From Streptomyces asoensis (GTDB lineage Bacteria > Actinomycetota > Actinomycetes > Streptomycetales > Streptomycetaceae), in assembly GCF_013085465.1 (NCBI RefSeq), contig NZ_CP049838.1, positions 5,704,001 through 5,768,000 on the forward strand: 64,000 nt of DNA. The letters are read 5' to 3'. How positions within the stretch are numbered: the first letter of the stretch is position 1; the number at the start of each line of letters is the position of its first letter. Positions 43,889 to 52,452 of the stretch are shown here, piece by piece. The notes below the pieces were generated by a model, which did not search any database, was not told where the DNA came from, and saw nothing but the letters and a program-made list of their open reading frames with translations. Made by a program: the position numbers and the translations under genes.

Positions 43889-45011
43889 CTTCGGGCCCGA
43901 GCATCCGATGGATCCGGTTCGGCTGGATCTGACCCGGAGGCTGGTCGGTGCCCTGGGGCTCGACCGGGAGGTGGACGTCGTCGCGGCGAAGCCCGCCGGG
44001 GAGTCGACGCTGCGGCTGGTGCACCGGGAGGACTACGTCCAGGCCGTCAAGGCGGCGTCGGTGGAGCCGGGGTCGGCGGACCAGTCGTACGGGCTGGGGA
44101 CGATGGACGATCCGGCCTTCGCGGGGATGCACGAGGTGTCCGCCCTCATCGCCGGGCTGTCCGTCGGGGCCGCGGAGGCCGTCTGGCGGGGCGAGGCGCT
44201 GCACGCGGTGAACTTCGCGGGTGGGTTGCATCATGCGATGCCGGGCGGGGCGTCGGGGTTCTGTATCTACAACGACGCTTCGCTGGCGATCGCCCGGTTG
44301 CTGGAGCTGGGGGCCGAGCGGGTCGCGTATGTGGATGTGGACGTGCATCACGGGGACGGCGTGCAGGCGGCGTTCTGGGACGACCCGCGGGTGCTGACGA
44401 TCTCCCTGCACGAGCATCCTCGTACCTTGTTCCCGCAGACCGGGTGGCCGGAGGAGACCGGTGGGGAGCGGGCGGAGGGGTCGGCGGTGAACGTCGCGCT
44501 GCCGGCCGGGACCGGCGACGCGGGGTGGCTGCGGGCGTTCCACTCGGTGGTGCCGGAGCTGATCGCCGATTTCCGGCCGGATGTGCTGGTGACCCAGCAC
44601 GGGGCCGACACGCACTTCGAGGATCCGTTGGCTCATCTCGCGGTGTCTCTCGATGCGCAGCGGGCTGTGCAGGTGGCCTGTCATGAGTTGGCGCACGAGT
44701 ACGCCGGGGGCAAGTGGGTCGCGCTCGGTGGGGGCGGGTACGCGGTGGTGGATGTGGTGCCGCGGTCGTGGACGCATCTGGTGGGGGTGGCGGCGGGGGT
44801 GCCGGTGGCGCCGGAGACGGTGATTCCGGAGGGGTGGCGACAGGAGGTCTTCGCTCGTACCCGGCAGTTGGGGCCGGTGCGGATGACCGACGGGCGGTGG
44901 CCGGTGGAGTGGGCGGAGTGGGAGTCGGGGTACGACCCCGCCGATCGGTTGGACCAGGCTGTGTTGGCCACGCGGCGGGCGGTGTTTCCGTTGCGGGGGT
45001 TGTTGCCGTAG
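43839..45011 (+). CDS. acuC: AcuC-type histone deacetylase-family protein (acetyl-lysine deacetylase)
   Basis: 390-residue zinc-dependent class I/II HDAC fold, likely removing acetyl groups from acetyl-CoA synthetase or other proteins. The catalytic features are intact: HHAMPGGASGFCIYND, DVDVHHGDGVQAAFW with the zinc ligands, QHGADTHFEDPL, and GGGGYAVVDVVPRSW. The ATG at 43839 lies seven bases after TACGGT (43826-43831), which is inside the upstream MFS gene; an earlier GTG at 43830 would overlap that hexamer. So the gene is probably leaderless with a promoter nested in its neighbour. Confidence 0.93.
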   Translation: MSGRAQLMWDEAVTGYDFGPEHPMDPVRLDLTRRLVGALGLDREVDVVAAKPAGESTLRLVHREDYVQAVKAASVEPGSADQSYGLGTMDDPAFAGMHEVSALIAGLSVGAAEAVWRGEALHAVNFAGGLHHAMPGGASGFCIYNDASLAIARLLELGAERVAYVDVDVHHGDGVQAAFWDDPRVLTISLHEHPRTLFPQTGWPEETGGERAEGSAVNVALPAGTGDAGWLRAFHSVVPELIADFRPDVLVTQHGADTHFEDPLAHLAVSLDAQRAVQVACHELAHEYAGGKWVALGGGGYAVVDVVPRSWTHLVGVAAGVPVAPETVIPEGWRQEVFARTRQLGPVRMTDGRWPVEWAEWESGYDPADRLDQAVLATRRAVFPLRGLLP

Positions 45012-45076
45012 GGGAGGGGGTGCGGTGGGTGGGCGTTGTGGGGTTCGCCCCCGCCGCCCTCACCCGTTCCCCTCCT

Positions 45077-45150
45077 CGTCAGGGGCTCTGCCCCCTGCGC
45101 CCCCCGGATCGGCCCGGACGGCCTCGTCCTCAATTGCCGGACGAGCTGAC
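45077..45150 (-). repeat. Streptomyces dispersed intergenic element, copy B (inverted)
   Basis: Reverse complement reads TCCGGCAATTGAGGACGAGG, then CCGTCCGGGCCGA, a GGGG-rich stretch, and GGGGGCAGAGCCCCTGACG. It aligns along its length with copy A at 31369-31452. Non-coding, between acuC and the next gene. Confidence 0.75.
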
Positions 45151-45225
45151 AAGCGCTTACGCCAACTGTGGGGTGTTGCCCTTGTTCTCGCCCGAGGCCC
45201 CGCTTCGTCCGTCAGCATCGCTTCT

Positions 45226-46041
45226 GTGTTGAGTTCCGTGGCGCTGCGGGCGCATCTGCTGGCTGCGCGGTTGGCCGGGGCGGTGGCCACCTCCCGGGAG
45301 GAGAGTCTGCGGAGCTATCGGCTCTTCGCCGCTCGTGATCCCCGGGTGCTGCTCGGGCTTGATCCCGAGCGGAGTTGGGGGCAGCGGGATCTGATCGCGC
45401 TGATGGCCGACAAGTGTGGAGTTTCGGCCGATCCCGGCTGCGTTTCCGGGCATGATGTGATCGATCCTGAGCGCACACTGGCCGGGCTGGACGCCTTCGC
45501 GGCGCGGCTCGCCTCGGTCGCCCAGCGTGGCGCGCCCGTGCTGCTGGGCACCGGGCATCCGCATCGGCTGCTGGGGTTCTACGCCGCCGTTGCGGACGCT
45601 TTGTCGGCGGCGGGATGTGATGTTCTCACCCCGGCGCAGGGTCACTGTGTCGACATAACGACCCGGTTCGGTCTACGTACGCACAACCTCGACTACGTAC
45701 GGGGAGTCGCGGTCGTCCGGGAGGCAGGTGTCGAACGCGCCGGTTGTGCGACCGGTGCGCACAGCCATTCGCCGCTCCCGGTTCGGGTCGCGCTGGCGGC
45801 TGCGGCCGAGGGTGGGGGGCCGCTGCCCGAGCTGGTCATCGGGGACCACGGATGGGTCTGCGGGGCAGGTCAGCTGGGTTTCGAGGCCATCGGGCTGGCG
45901 GACACCGACGACCCCGCGCTGTTCGTGGGGGAGGCCGAGGGAATCGTCTCCGTCGTCGTTCCACTTGATGACGCCGTGCGGTCCGCTTACTACAGGCCGC
46001 TGACCCGCTACGTACTCAATCGAGCGTGTCTGTCACAGTAG
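45226..46041 (+). CDS. Conserved phosphatase-like protein
   Basis: 271 residues. The protein contains repeated His/Asp/Gly-rich sites such as GTGHPHRLLGFY, GAHSHSPLPVRVAL and VIGDHGWVCGAGQLGFEAIGLADTDDPAL, suggesting a hydrolase with metal or phosphate ligands; I know the family in Streptomyces as an annotated phosphatase, without proof. The start is GTG 45226, seven bases after CAGCAT (45213-45218), with no ribosome site; upstream sequence in the same frame reads through the dispersed repeat and is not coding. Confidence 0.65.
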   Translation: MLSSVALRAHLLAARLAGAVATSREESLRSYRLFAARDPRVLLGLDPERSWGQRDLIALMADKCGVSADPGCVSGHDVIDPERTLAGLDAFAARLASVAQRGAPVLLGTGHPHRLLGFYAAVADALSAAGCDVLTPAQGHCVDITTRFGLRTHNLDYVRGVAVVREAGVERAGCATGAHSHSPLPVRVALAAAAEGGGPLPELVIGDHGWVCGAGQLGFEAIGLADTDDPALFVGEAEGIVSVVVPLDDAVRSAYYRPLTRYVLNRACLSQ

Positions 46042-46175
46042 GCCGCTGATGGGTGCACCTCTTCCCCACTCGCATCACCCGCCCCTACATTGGGGAGTGA
46101 GCACGCAGCGACGAAGAGTCACCGGAAGGGGAAGCCGGTGGCCGTCGAGTCGAGTGCGGAAGGTTCAGGTGTGTC

Positions 46176-46388
46176 ATGGGTGCAGCCGGCGAGAGGCCTC
46201 TGAACGAGGTTCAGTTCCTTACCGTGGCGGAAGTCGCCTCGGTGATGCGAGTGTCGAAGATGACCGTGTACCGACTGGTGCACAGCGGTCATCTGCCCGC
46301 GATCCGGGTGGGGCGGTCCTTCCGCGTCCCCGAGCAAGCGGTGCACGAGTACCTCCGCGAGAGCTACGTGGGGGTGGAAACCGCCTGA
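46176..46388 (+). CDS. BldC-like small helix-turn-helix DNA-binding protein
   Basis: 70 residues. A MerR/excisionase-type winged helix fills the protein: FLTVAEVASVMRVSKMTVYRLVHSGHLPAIRVGRSFRVPEQAVHEYL, the same architecture as the developmental regulator BldC. It has no effector domain. Its conservation beside a ribosomal protein gene and near bldN suggests a housekeeping or developmental role, an inference. The ATG has only a weak, distant GGAAGG upstream. A hairpin follows. Confidence 0.85.
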   Translation: MGAAGERPLNEVQFLTVAEVASVMRVSKMTVYRLVHSGHLPAIRVGRSFRVPEQAVHEYLRESYVGVETA

Positions 46389-46391
46389 CGG

Positions 46392-46420
46392 CCGGGGCCT
46401 GTCCGGCAGGGCAGGCCCGG
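46392..46420 (+). terminator. Hairpin after the BldC-like gene
   Basis: CCGGGGCCTG ... CAGGCCCGG with one bulged G and a short loop, three bases past the stop. Moderate terminator candidate. Confidence 0.5.
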
Positions 46421-46565
46421 GGTGGGGCCCGGCTTCAGGGCCGTCTCGGGCCCCTCCCGCCCCTCGATTACGACCTCAGCGCTCGGGCGGGTAGGCTAGC
46501 CCCTCGTAGGTCGTATGGGCCCATGGCGCCCAGCACCGAGTGATGAGAAGTGAGCGAGGGTAGTC

Positions 46566-46664
46566 GTGGGCTCTGTTATCAAGAAGCGGCGCAAGCGGAT
46601 GGCCAAGAAGAAGCACCGCAAGCTGCTCAAGCGCACGCGCGTTCAGCGTCGCAACAAGAAGTAA
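46566..46664 (+). CDS. Small basic ribosomal protein, bS22/AURKAIP1-COX24 type
   Basis: 32 residues, [19 protein letters not shown] and so on, more than half Lys or Arg. It matches the AURKAIP1/COX24 motif of the small actinobacterial 30S protein known as bS22 in mycobacteria. GTG start with GAGGG six bases upstream. Too short for most gene finders. A strong terminator follows 58 bases downstream. Confidence 0.92.
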   Translation: MGSVIKKRRKRMAKKKHRKLLKRTRVQRRNKK

Positions 46665-46722
46665 GCGCGAGCAGGAGTAAGCGCAAGCACTTACTTCGCG
46701 CGACGCGAGCCGCGTAGGCGTG

Positions 46723-46760
46723 GTGTGGCCCCCCACCGTGTTATCGGTGGGGGGCCACAC
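46723..46760 (+). terminator. Strong intrinsic terminator
   Basis: Perfect 16-bp stem GTGTGGCCCCCCACCG / CGGTGGGGGGCCACAC with loop TGTTAT. The following 206 bases to the epimerase hold its promoter and leader; I see no gene there. Confidence 0.9.
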
Positions 46761-46966
46761 GCATATCCGGGTGCCCGTACGGCCGGCTGAACGCCGTGCG
46801 TATGCCTGGACGTGCACCATGGCTGATCTGGTCGTATGACCGAAGAGATCTCGTCACTTCGTGCATCGGGCGGTCATCACAGCGCAACATCGACCCGCTA
46901 GGTTGGCCGCAGACGGGAACTCGGCAGGGCGGCCGGCGGTTCCAGGACGGAAGGAAGGCGCTGATC

Positions 46967-48040
46967 TTGGGAAAGGTCGTGCTCGTTACCGGAGTGGCCC
47001 GTCAGCTGGGGGGCCGGTTCGTACGACGGATCCAGCGTGACCCACAGGTCGACCGGGTGGTCGCCGTGGACGCGGTGCGGCCCGAGCACCATCTCGGGGG
47101 CGCCGACTTCATCGAGGCCGACATCCGGCAGCCCACCATCGCGCGGGTGCTCGCCGAGACCGGTGCCGACACCGTCGTCCACCTCGACGTGACGGCGACC
47201 GCGCTGGGCAGGGGCAGCCGGACCACGGTCAAGGAGACCAACGTCATCGGGACCATGCAGCTGCTCGGCGCCTGTCAGAAATCGCCGAATGTGAAACGGC
47301 TGGTGGTCAAGTCCTCCACCAACGTCTACGGGTCCGCGCCGCGTGATCCCGCCGTGTTCACCGAGACGACCCCGCCCAAGTCGCTGCCCAGCGGCGGCTT
47401 CGCCAAGGACGCCGTCGAGGTCGAGGGGTATGTGCGTGGGTTCGCCCGGCGGCGGCCCGATGTCGCCGTGTGCGTGCTGCGGTTCGCCAACATCCTGGGG
47501 CCGACCGCCGAGACGCCGCTCGCCGCGTACTTCTCGCTGCCCGTGCTGCCGACCGTGCTCGGCTACGACCCCCGGCTCCAGTTCGTGCACGAGGACGACG
47601 TGATCGAGGTGCTGCGGATCGCCTCGCACGAACCGCGGCGGGGCACCCTCAACAGCGGCACCTTCAACATCGCCGGGGACGGGGCGCTGTTGCTGTCGCA
47701 GTGTTCGCGGCGGCTCGGGCGGCCCACCGTGCCCCTGCTGCTGCCTGCCGTCACCTGGGCGGGGTCGCTGGTGCGTACGCTGGGCATGACGGACTTCTCG
47801 CCCGAGCAGATCCGGCTGCTCACCCATGGTCGGGTCGTGTCCACGGACCAGATGCGCGAGACGCTGGGGTTCACGCCGCGGTACACCACGGCGGAGACCT
47901 TCGCGGACTTCGCGCGCAGTCACGGACCCGGACTCCTGCCGCCCGAGGCCGTTGCCGGGGCCGTCGACCGGATCGCCGCGCTGTCCCTGCCGGGCGGCGG
48001 CCACCCCCCGGTCCACCTCCCGACGCAGAGCGCCAACTGA
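46967..48040 (+). CDS. NAD-dependent epimerase/dehydratase (extended SDR)
   Basis: 357-residue Rossmann-fold enzyme. The cofactor motif is modified: VLVTGVARQLGGRFVRRI rather than the usual GxxGxxG. The active-site-like Tyr is in SSTNVYGSAPRD. Substrate unknown, possibly a nucleotide sugar. The start is TTG 46967 with GGAAGGAAGG eight bases upstream, and it opens directly into the Rossmann strand; ATG codons further up would add an unlikely extension. It lies 14 bases before the acyltransferase gene, so the two form an operon, perhaps for envelope lipid or polysaccharide. Confidence 0.85.
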   Translation: MGKVVLVTGVARQLGGRFVRRIQRDPQVDRVVAVDAVRPEHHLGGADFIEADIRQPTIARVLAETGADTVVHLDVTATALGRGSRTTVKETNVIGTMQLLGACQKSPNVKRLVVKSSTNVYGSAPRDPAVFTETTPPKSLPSGGFAKDAVEVEGYVRGFARRRPDVAVCVLRFANILGPTAETPLAAYFSLPVLPTVLGYDPRLQFVHEDDVIEVLRIASHEPRRGTLNSGTFNIAGDGALLLSQCSRRLGRPTVPLLLPAVTWAGSLVRTLGMTDFSPEQIRLLTHGRVVSTDQMRETLGFTPRYTTAETFADFARSHGPGLLPPEAVAGAVDRIAALSLPGGGHPPVHLPTQSAN

Positions 48041-48054
48041 GGAGCGCATCAACG

Positions 48055-49125
48055 ATGGCGGATGCCAAGGTCATTCCGTTCGACGACGACCGGTCCCGGG
48101 GGAGCGCCGTAACGCGGCCGCCCCGGCGCCGGGGTGCGGTGAGCCGGCGCAGGAACGGCGAGCCCGCGCCGGTCCGGGAGATCGGCGAGGCCGGTGAGGT
48201 CGGTGAGGTCCAGCCCCTGCCCACCAGGGCGGCTGGGCAGGATGATGTTCCTGTGACGGGTGAGGAACGGCTGGACAAGGACGCGGGCGGCCTGGAGCGG
48301 CGGATCGCGGGCGGGCTGTCCTTCCTGCGCCGGCGCCTCACGGGCGACTACGAGGTCGACGACTTCGGCTATGACGAGGAGCTGACCGACCAGGTCCTGA
48401 TGTCCTTGCTGCGGCCGCTGTACGAGAAGTACTTCCGGGTCGAGGTGAAGGGTGTCGAGAACATCCCGGCGGAGGGGGGCGCGCTGATCGTCGCCAACCA
48501 CTCCGGGACGCTGCCGTTGGACGGCCTGATGATGCAGGTCGCCGTCCACGACCACCACCCGGCGGGCCGGCACCTGCGACTGCTGGCCGCCGACCTCGTC
48601 TTCGTGCTGCCGGTCGTCAACGAGCTGGCCCGCAAGCTCGGGCACACCCTCGCCTGCGCGGAGGACGCCGAACGGCTGCTCGGCCAGGGCGAGCTGGTCG
48701 GGGTGATGCCGGAGGGCTTCAAGGGCATCGGGAAGCCCTTCAGCGAGCGCTACAAGCTCCAGCGGTTCGGCCGGGGCGGCTTCGTCTCCACGGCACTGCG
48801 TCAGGGAGCTCCGATCATCCCCTGCTCGATCGTCGGGGCCGAGGAGATCTACCCGATGATCGGCAACGCGAAGACGTTGGCGCGGGTGCTCGGGTTCCCG
48901 TACTTCCCGCTGACGCCGACCTTCCCGTGGCTGGGACCGCTGGGCGGCATTCCCCTGCCGACGAAGTGGACGATCCAGTTCGGCGAGCCGATCCCGACGG
49001 ACGGCTACCCGCCGGAGGCGGCGGAGGACCCCATGCTGATGTTCAACCTGACGGACCAGGTCCGTGAACAGATCCAGCACACCCTCTACAAGCTGCTGGT
49101 GCAGCGGCGGTCGGTGTTCTTCTGA
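48055..49125 (+). CDS. Lysophospholipid acyltransferase (PlsC-like)
   Basis: 356 residues. An Arg-rich, disordered N-terminus (1-90) precedes a PlsC-type acyltransferase domain (about 120-330). Block I is NHSGTLPLDG, where the His and Asp are separated by six residues instead of the four of the textbook NHx4D; block III is GVMPEGFKGIGKPF, and a late block is IPCSIVGAEE. GAGGAGCG stands before the ATG, 14 bases after the epimerase stop. The last 93 bases of the gene start a tandem repeat that continues downstream. Confidence 0.88.
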   Translation: MADAKVIPFDDDRSRGSAVTRPPRRRGAVSRRRNGEPAPVREIGEAGEVGEVQPLPTRAAGQDDVPVTGEERLDKDAGGLERRIAGGLSFLRRRLTGDYEVDDFGYDEELTDQVLMSLLRPLYEKYFRVEVKGVENIPAEGGALIVANHSGTLPLDGLMMQVAVHDHHPAGRHLRLLAADLVFVLPVVNELARKLGHTLACAEDAERLLGQGELVGVMPEGFKGIGKPFSERYKLQRFGRGGFVSTALRQGAPIIPCSIVGAEEIYPMIGNAKTLARVLGFPYFPLTPTFPWLGPLGGIPLPTKWTIQFGEPIPTDGYPPEAAEDPMLMFNLTDQVREQIQHTLYKLLVQRRSVFF

Positions 49126-49683
49126 CGGGTGGCCGGGTGGCTGGGCTTCGGTGAGCCGCCGCCGGACGGAGTGCGGCGCAGCCGGGCGAAGCCCGCGTAG
49201 CGGTGCGAGGCCGGCGGTGTAGATGGGTGCCCATGCTGATGTTCGACCTGACGGATCAGGTCCGTGAACGGATCCAGCACACCCTCTACAAGTTGCTGGT
49301 GCAGCGGCGGTCGGTGTTCTTCTGACGGGTGGCCGGGTGGCTGGGCTTCGGTGAGCCGCCGGACGGGGTCCGGCGCAGCCGGGCGAAGCCCGCGTAGCGG
49401 TGCGAGGTCGGCGGTGTAGATGGGTGCCCATGCTGATGTTCGACCTGACGGATCAGGTCCGTGAACGGATCCAGCACACCCTCTACAAGTTGCTGGTGCA
49501 GCGGCGGTCGGTGTTCTTCTGACGGGTGGCCGGGTGGCTGGGCTTCGGTGAGCCGCCGGACGGAGTGCGGCGCAGCCGGGCGAAGCCCGCGTAGCGGTGC
49601 GAGGTCGGCGGTGTAGATGGGTGCCTATGCTGATGTTCGACCTGACGGATCAGGTCCGTGAACGGATCCAGCACACCCTCTAC
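49033..49683 (+). repeat. Tandem duplication of the acyltransferase 3' end (units of 200, 197, 197 and a partial 57 bp)
   Basis: The unit begins ATGCTGATGTTC, covers the last 30 codons of the acyltransferase plus about 107 bases of downstream sequence, and is repeated at 49033 (the gene itself), 49233, 49430 and 49627; the last copy stops at 49683. The extra copies encode the same C-terminal peptide with Asn-to-Asp and Gln-to-Arg changes and agree with each other more than with the gene. They have no ribosome site and are probably not translated. Confidence 0.95.
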
Positions 49684-49700
49684 TGAGTGGGGCTGTTCGG

Positions 49701-49752
49701 GTACGACTGTGGGGGCGCTCCTCTTTTGAGAGGGGCGCCCCCACAGTCGTAC
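49701..49752. terminator. Bidirectional terminator between the acyltransferase repeats and rsbN
   Basis: Perfect 18-bp stem GTACGACTGTGGGGGCGC / GCGCCCCCACAGTCGTAC, extended inward by CCTCT/AGAGG around a TTTG loop. It serves both convergent transcription units. Confidence 0.92.
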
Positions 49753-49770
49753 GGGCTGGGGCTGCTCGGG

Positions 49771-51015
49771 TTACTCCGCGTCCTCGCTGTCGATGCCCAG
49801 GCCTGGGAGCAGGCCGGGGAGGAGGGGTGGGAGGGTGACGTCCGGTTGGGTGCTGGGGACGATGGTGGTCGGGGCGGTGCTGCCGTTTTCCTTCGGGGGG
49901 TCCAGGAGGCCGCCGGTGCTGCCGCCGAGCAGGCCGTCGTCGGTGGTGCCGGAGGTGGACGACTTGCTGGGGCTTCCGGTGTCGGCGCCGGTCCCGTCGG
50001 TCGGGTCGTGGCCGGTGCCTGGGGTGGTCGCGTGGCGGTCGGTGTCCGAGGTGCCGGTGGACGTCGAGCCGGAGCCCTCACGGGTGCCGCCGCCGCCCGG
50101 GGCGGGGGGCCGCGGGAGGAGGGACTGGAGCGGGGCGACCTCTTGGTCTATGGCCTCGAAGACCGACGAGACCTGTTGACTGACGTCGCCGAGCTGGACC
50201 GGCAGGCGGTCGCGCAGGGCGCCCCAGACCTCGCGGTGCGAGCGGGAGAACGCGTCGAGGGCCTGGATGGGGCCCAGGGAGTTCGGGTCGCGTTCGTACG
50301 CCTCGTGGAGGAGCCGGTGGCCTTCCGACGCGTCGTGCTGCATGCCGTTCAGGGCGCGTCGGATCTCGCCGAGGGATTCGTGGTCGAGGTCGCCGCTGCG
50401 GCCCCGCTCCATGAGTCGACGGGCCTCGCTGAGCCGGGTGGAGGCCTGGTCGAGATAGGTCCGACCGCGCTCGTCGTCGCCGTCGGCCAGATAGTTGAGC
50501 TTGAAGTCCTCGATGCCGCGCTTCAGTCCGTAGAGCCCGTCGCCCGGGAGGGCGTCGGAACTCGCGGCCGCGACTCCGCCGAAGGCGCCCGCCGCGACGC
50601 CGACGCTGAGGCCGCCCGCGGTGAGGCCCTTGGCGAGGCGGGATCGCGGTCGGAACTTGCCCAGGGGACTGGCCCGGTGAGTGCCCCTGGCCCGGTGGGA
50701 GCGTTGCTCCGGCACCGAAGGGTCCGCCGTTTCGCCTCCCGCGGTGCCCGCTTGCAGCATGGCCTCCATTGCGGCGACCAACTGGGCCCGCTGGACGACC
50801 TTGACCTCGGGATCGAGTTCCGGTTTGGGCAGCTCGGCGAGACTCGTGGCGAGGGCCAGAAGTTGGCCCTGCCCGGTCTGGTCCGCAGCGGCCGGCGCCG
50901 GCGGTGATCCTTCGGTCTGCTCGGCCGCCGTGCCCTGGGAGGAACAGTCGGACTGCTCCTCCAAGGCCTGGGCGAAGGCGCTCGCCCGCCGGTGCGCCGA
51001 TACGTTCGCGATCAC
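49771..51015 (-). CDS. rsbN: RsbN, membrane anti-sigma factor of BldN (DUF5667)
   Basis: 414 residues. The N-terminal cytoplasmic region (about 1-127) should hold the sigma-binding part (FAQALEE ... LLALATSLAELPKPELDPEVK). One transmembrane helix spans about 128-151, followed by an extracytoplasmic DUF5667 domain (to about 260) and a long Gly/Ser/Thr/Pro-rich tail. The start is GTG 51015 with AGGAGGT seven bases ahead; the GTG at 51024 lies too close to it. It sits immediately downstream of bldN, as in S. venezuelae where RsbN restrains BldN. It carries no H-x3-C-x2-C zinc motif. Confidence 0.9.
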   Translation of the reverse strand: MIANVSAHRRASAFAQALEEQSDCSSQGTAAEQTEGSPPAPAAADQTGQGQLLALATSLAELPKPELDPEVKVVQRAQLVAAMEAMLQAGTAGGETADPSVPEQRSHRARGTHRASPLGKFRPRSRLAKGLTAGGLSVGVAAGAFGGVAAASSDALPGDGLYGLKRGIEDFKLNYLADGDDERGRTYLDQASTRLSEARRLMERGRSGDLDHESLGEIRRALNGMQHDASEGHRLLHEAYERDPNSLGPIQALDAFSRSHREVWGALRDRLPVQLGDVSQQVSSVFEAIDQEVAPLQSLLPRPPAPGGGGTREGSGSTSTGTSDTDRHATTPGTGHDPTDGTGADTGSPSKSSTSGTTDDGLLGGSTGGLLDPPKENGSTAPTTIVPSTQPDVTLPPLLPGLLPGLGIDSEDAE

Positions 51016-51270
51016 TGGCGGCACCTCCTCTCGTCATGACGGTCGACTCCCCTGGGGTCCTGACGGTTGCACGCCCTGGGCCGGATCCACACGATCGAGT
51101 GATCGGGGTCGGCCAGGACGTGACCACAGGGAGCCTGTATCCCGCACAACGACTGGCGCGGCACTTGGGTTACGGACTGCGGATGATCGGATCGGGAAGA
51201 CAACGGACTTTCACTGAAGGTGAGTTGGCGTCACGGAGTGTGTGGCGTCGGTCGTGGGCGGGGGACGGGT

Positions 51271-52050
51271 TCAGCGGGCGTCTTCCGGCAGCAGGCGGGC
51301 GAGGGTGCGGACGGCCCGGTACTGGAGCGTCTTGATGGCACCCTCGTTCTTGCCCATCACGCGCGCGGTCTCGGCGACGGAGAGCCCCTGGAGGAACCGG
51401 AGCGTCACGCACTCCTGCTGCTGGGGGTTGAGCCGGCGTACGGCGTCCAGAAGCGCCGCGTTGGAGAGGGACTCCAGGACGGAGTCCTCGGGTGAGCGCT
51501 CGACCTCGTTGGCGTCGAGCATCTCGCCGGTCGTCACCTCGAGCCGGAAGCGGCTCGACTTGAAGTGGTCGGCGACGAGGTTGCGGGCGATGGTGACGAG
51601 CCAGGCGCCGAAGTCGCGGCCCTGCCAGGTGAACGTCCCGATGCGGCGCAGGGCGCGCAGGAACGTCTCGCTGGTGAGGTCCTCGGCTGTCGCCTTGCCG
51701 CCGACCCGGTAGTAGATGTAGCGGTAGACCGTGTCGCTGTACTGGTCGTACAGGCGCCCGAAGGCATCGGCCTCGCCGGCTTGGGCGCGTTCGACGAGGT
51801 CCATCATGCGGGCGCTGTCACTGTCGGCGGCCGGCCGACGGGCGGTGGCCGCGCCGGCCGAGCGTCCTCGTCTGCCCACCGCGGCGCTGCCGTCGGCCAG
51901 TGCGTAGCACGGGCCCAGCGGAGCGGTGGTGGCGAAGGCGGGGACGGCGTACGCGGTGGGGACGACGCCGCGCAAGAGGTCATGGACCGTAGCGACCGTT
52001 GCGCGCAGCGTAGCCAGGCCCGAGGTGTCAACCCCGACGTGTGGGTACAC
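51271..52050 (-). CDS. bldN: BldN, developmental ECF sigma factor (pro-sigma)
   Basis: 259-residue ECF sigma factor required for aerial development; known targets in Streptomyces include bldM and the chaplin/rodlin genes. Region 2 spans about 90-165 (LYDQYSDTVYRYIYYRVGG ... AEDLTSETFLRAL), region 4 about 195-255 (LSVAETARVMGKNEGAIKTLQYRAVRTLA). The first 80 or so residues precede the sigma domain and match the N-terminal pro-sequence that is removed from BldN. The start is GTG 52050 with GGGAG upstream. rsbN, its anti-sigma, follows. Confidence 0.95.
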   Translation of the reverse strand: MYPHVGVDTSGLATLRATVATVHDLLRGVVPTAYAVPAFATTAPLGPCYALADGSAAVGRRGRSAGAATARRPAADSDSARMMDLVERAQAGEADAFGRLYDQYSDTVYRYIYYRVGGKATAEDLTSETFLRALRRIGTFTWQGRDFGAWLVTIARNLVADHFKSSRFRLEVTTGEMLDANEVERSPEDSVLESLSNAALLDAVRRLNPQQQECVTLRFLQGLSVAETARVMGKNEGAIKTLQYRAVRTLARLLPEDAR

Positions 52051-52452
52051 GGGACTCCCAGAGGCAGAGCTTGCATCACGTGCAGTACGGAACCATTCAC
52101 CCGTCGTAGCGACGGAAGGGGTACCGGATTGCGTCTGAGGAGAATAACGCTTCGTGCAGGCCCTGCTACACCGAGTTGCTCAAATCATCGATTACGTCGC
52201 TTCTGTGGCCTATTGACGCTCGATCAAGTTGCATAGGGTGAACGATTGTTGACCGAAATGGTTCGGGTTTCGGGTCGGTCCGGGGCGTGTTGTGGCTGTG
52301 CGCGGACAACAGGACTGGACGAGGGGTTACGGGGGTAAGACCGTCGGATTGGCCGGGTTCGGTGTCCGGTGTGGGGTGTTGTCCGGTAACGCGAAAGAGC
52401 GGCCGGGCAGTTGCGCCTCGGCCGCTCTTCCGGGATGTCTACGTCGGCGTCG
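52051..52452. promoter_or_regulatory. bldN upstream region
   Basis: 402 bases between the SerB-like gene and bldN, both on the minus strand, with an AT-richer core at about 52150-52260 that should contain the bldN promoter. I looked for the usual developmental regulator palindromes and could not point to one with confidence. The left end of the preceding transcript is closed by the hairpin at 52395-52429. Confidence 0.45.
52395..52429 (-). terminator. Terminator after the SerB-like gene
   Basis: Perfect 11-bp stem AAGAGCGGCCG / CGGCCGCTCTT with a 13-base loop, 23 bases past the stop codon on the minus strand. Confidence 0.85.

Noticed and set aside
49043..49674. Repeated small minus-strand frames (63-64 codons) and a possible CRISPR-like array
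   Set aside because: They arise because a 197-bp unit is tandemly duplicated. Units are long and contiguous with no spacers, so it is not CRISPR, and the frames are shadows of the duplicated acyltransferase end.
49687..50907. 406-codon plus-strand frame opposite rsbN
   Set aside because: Shadow of rsbN; Gly/Val/Arg-rich with no domain, and it begins inside the terminator hairpin region.
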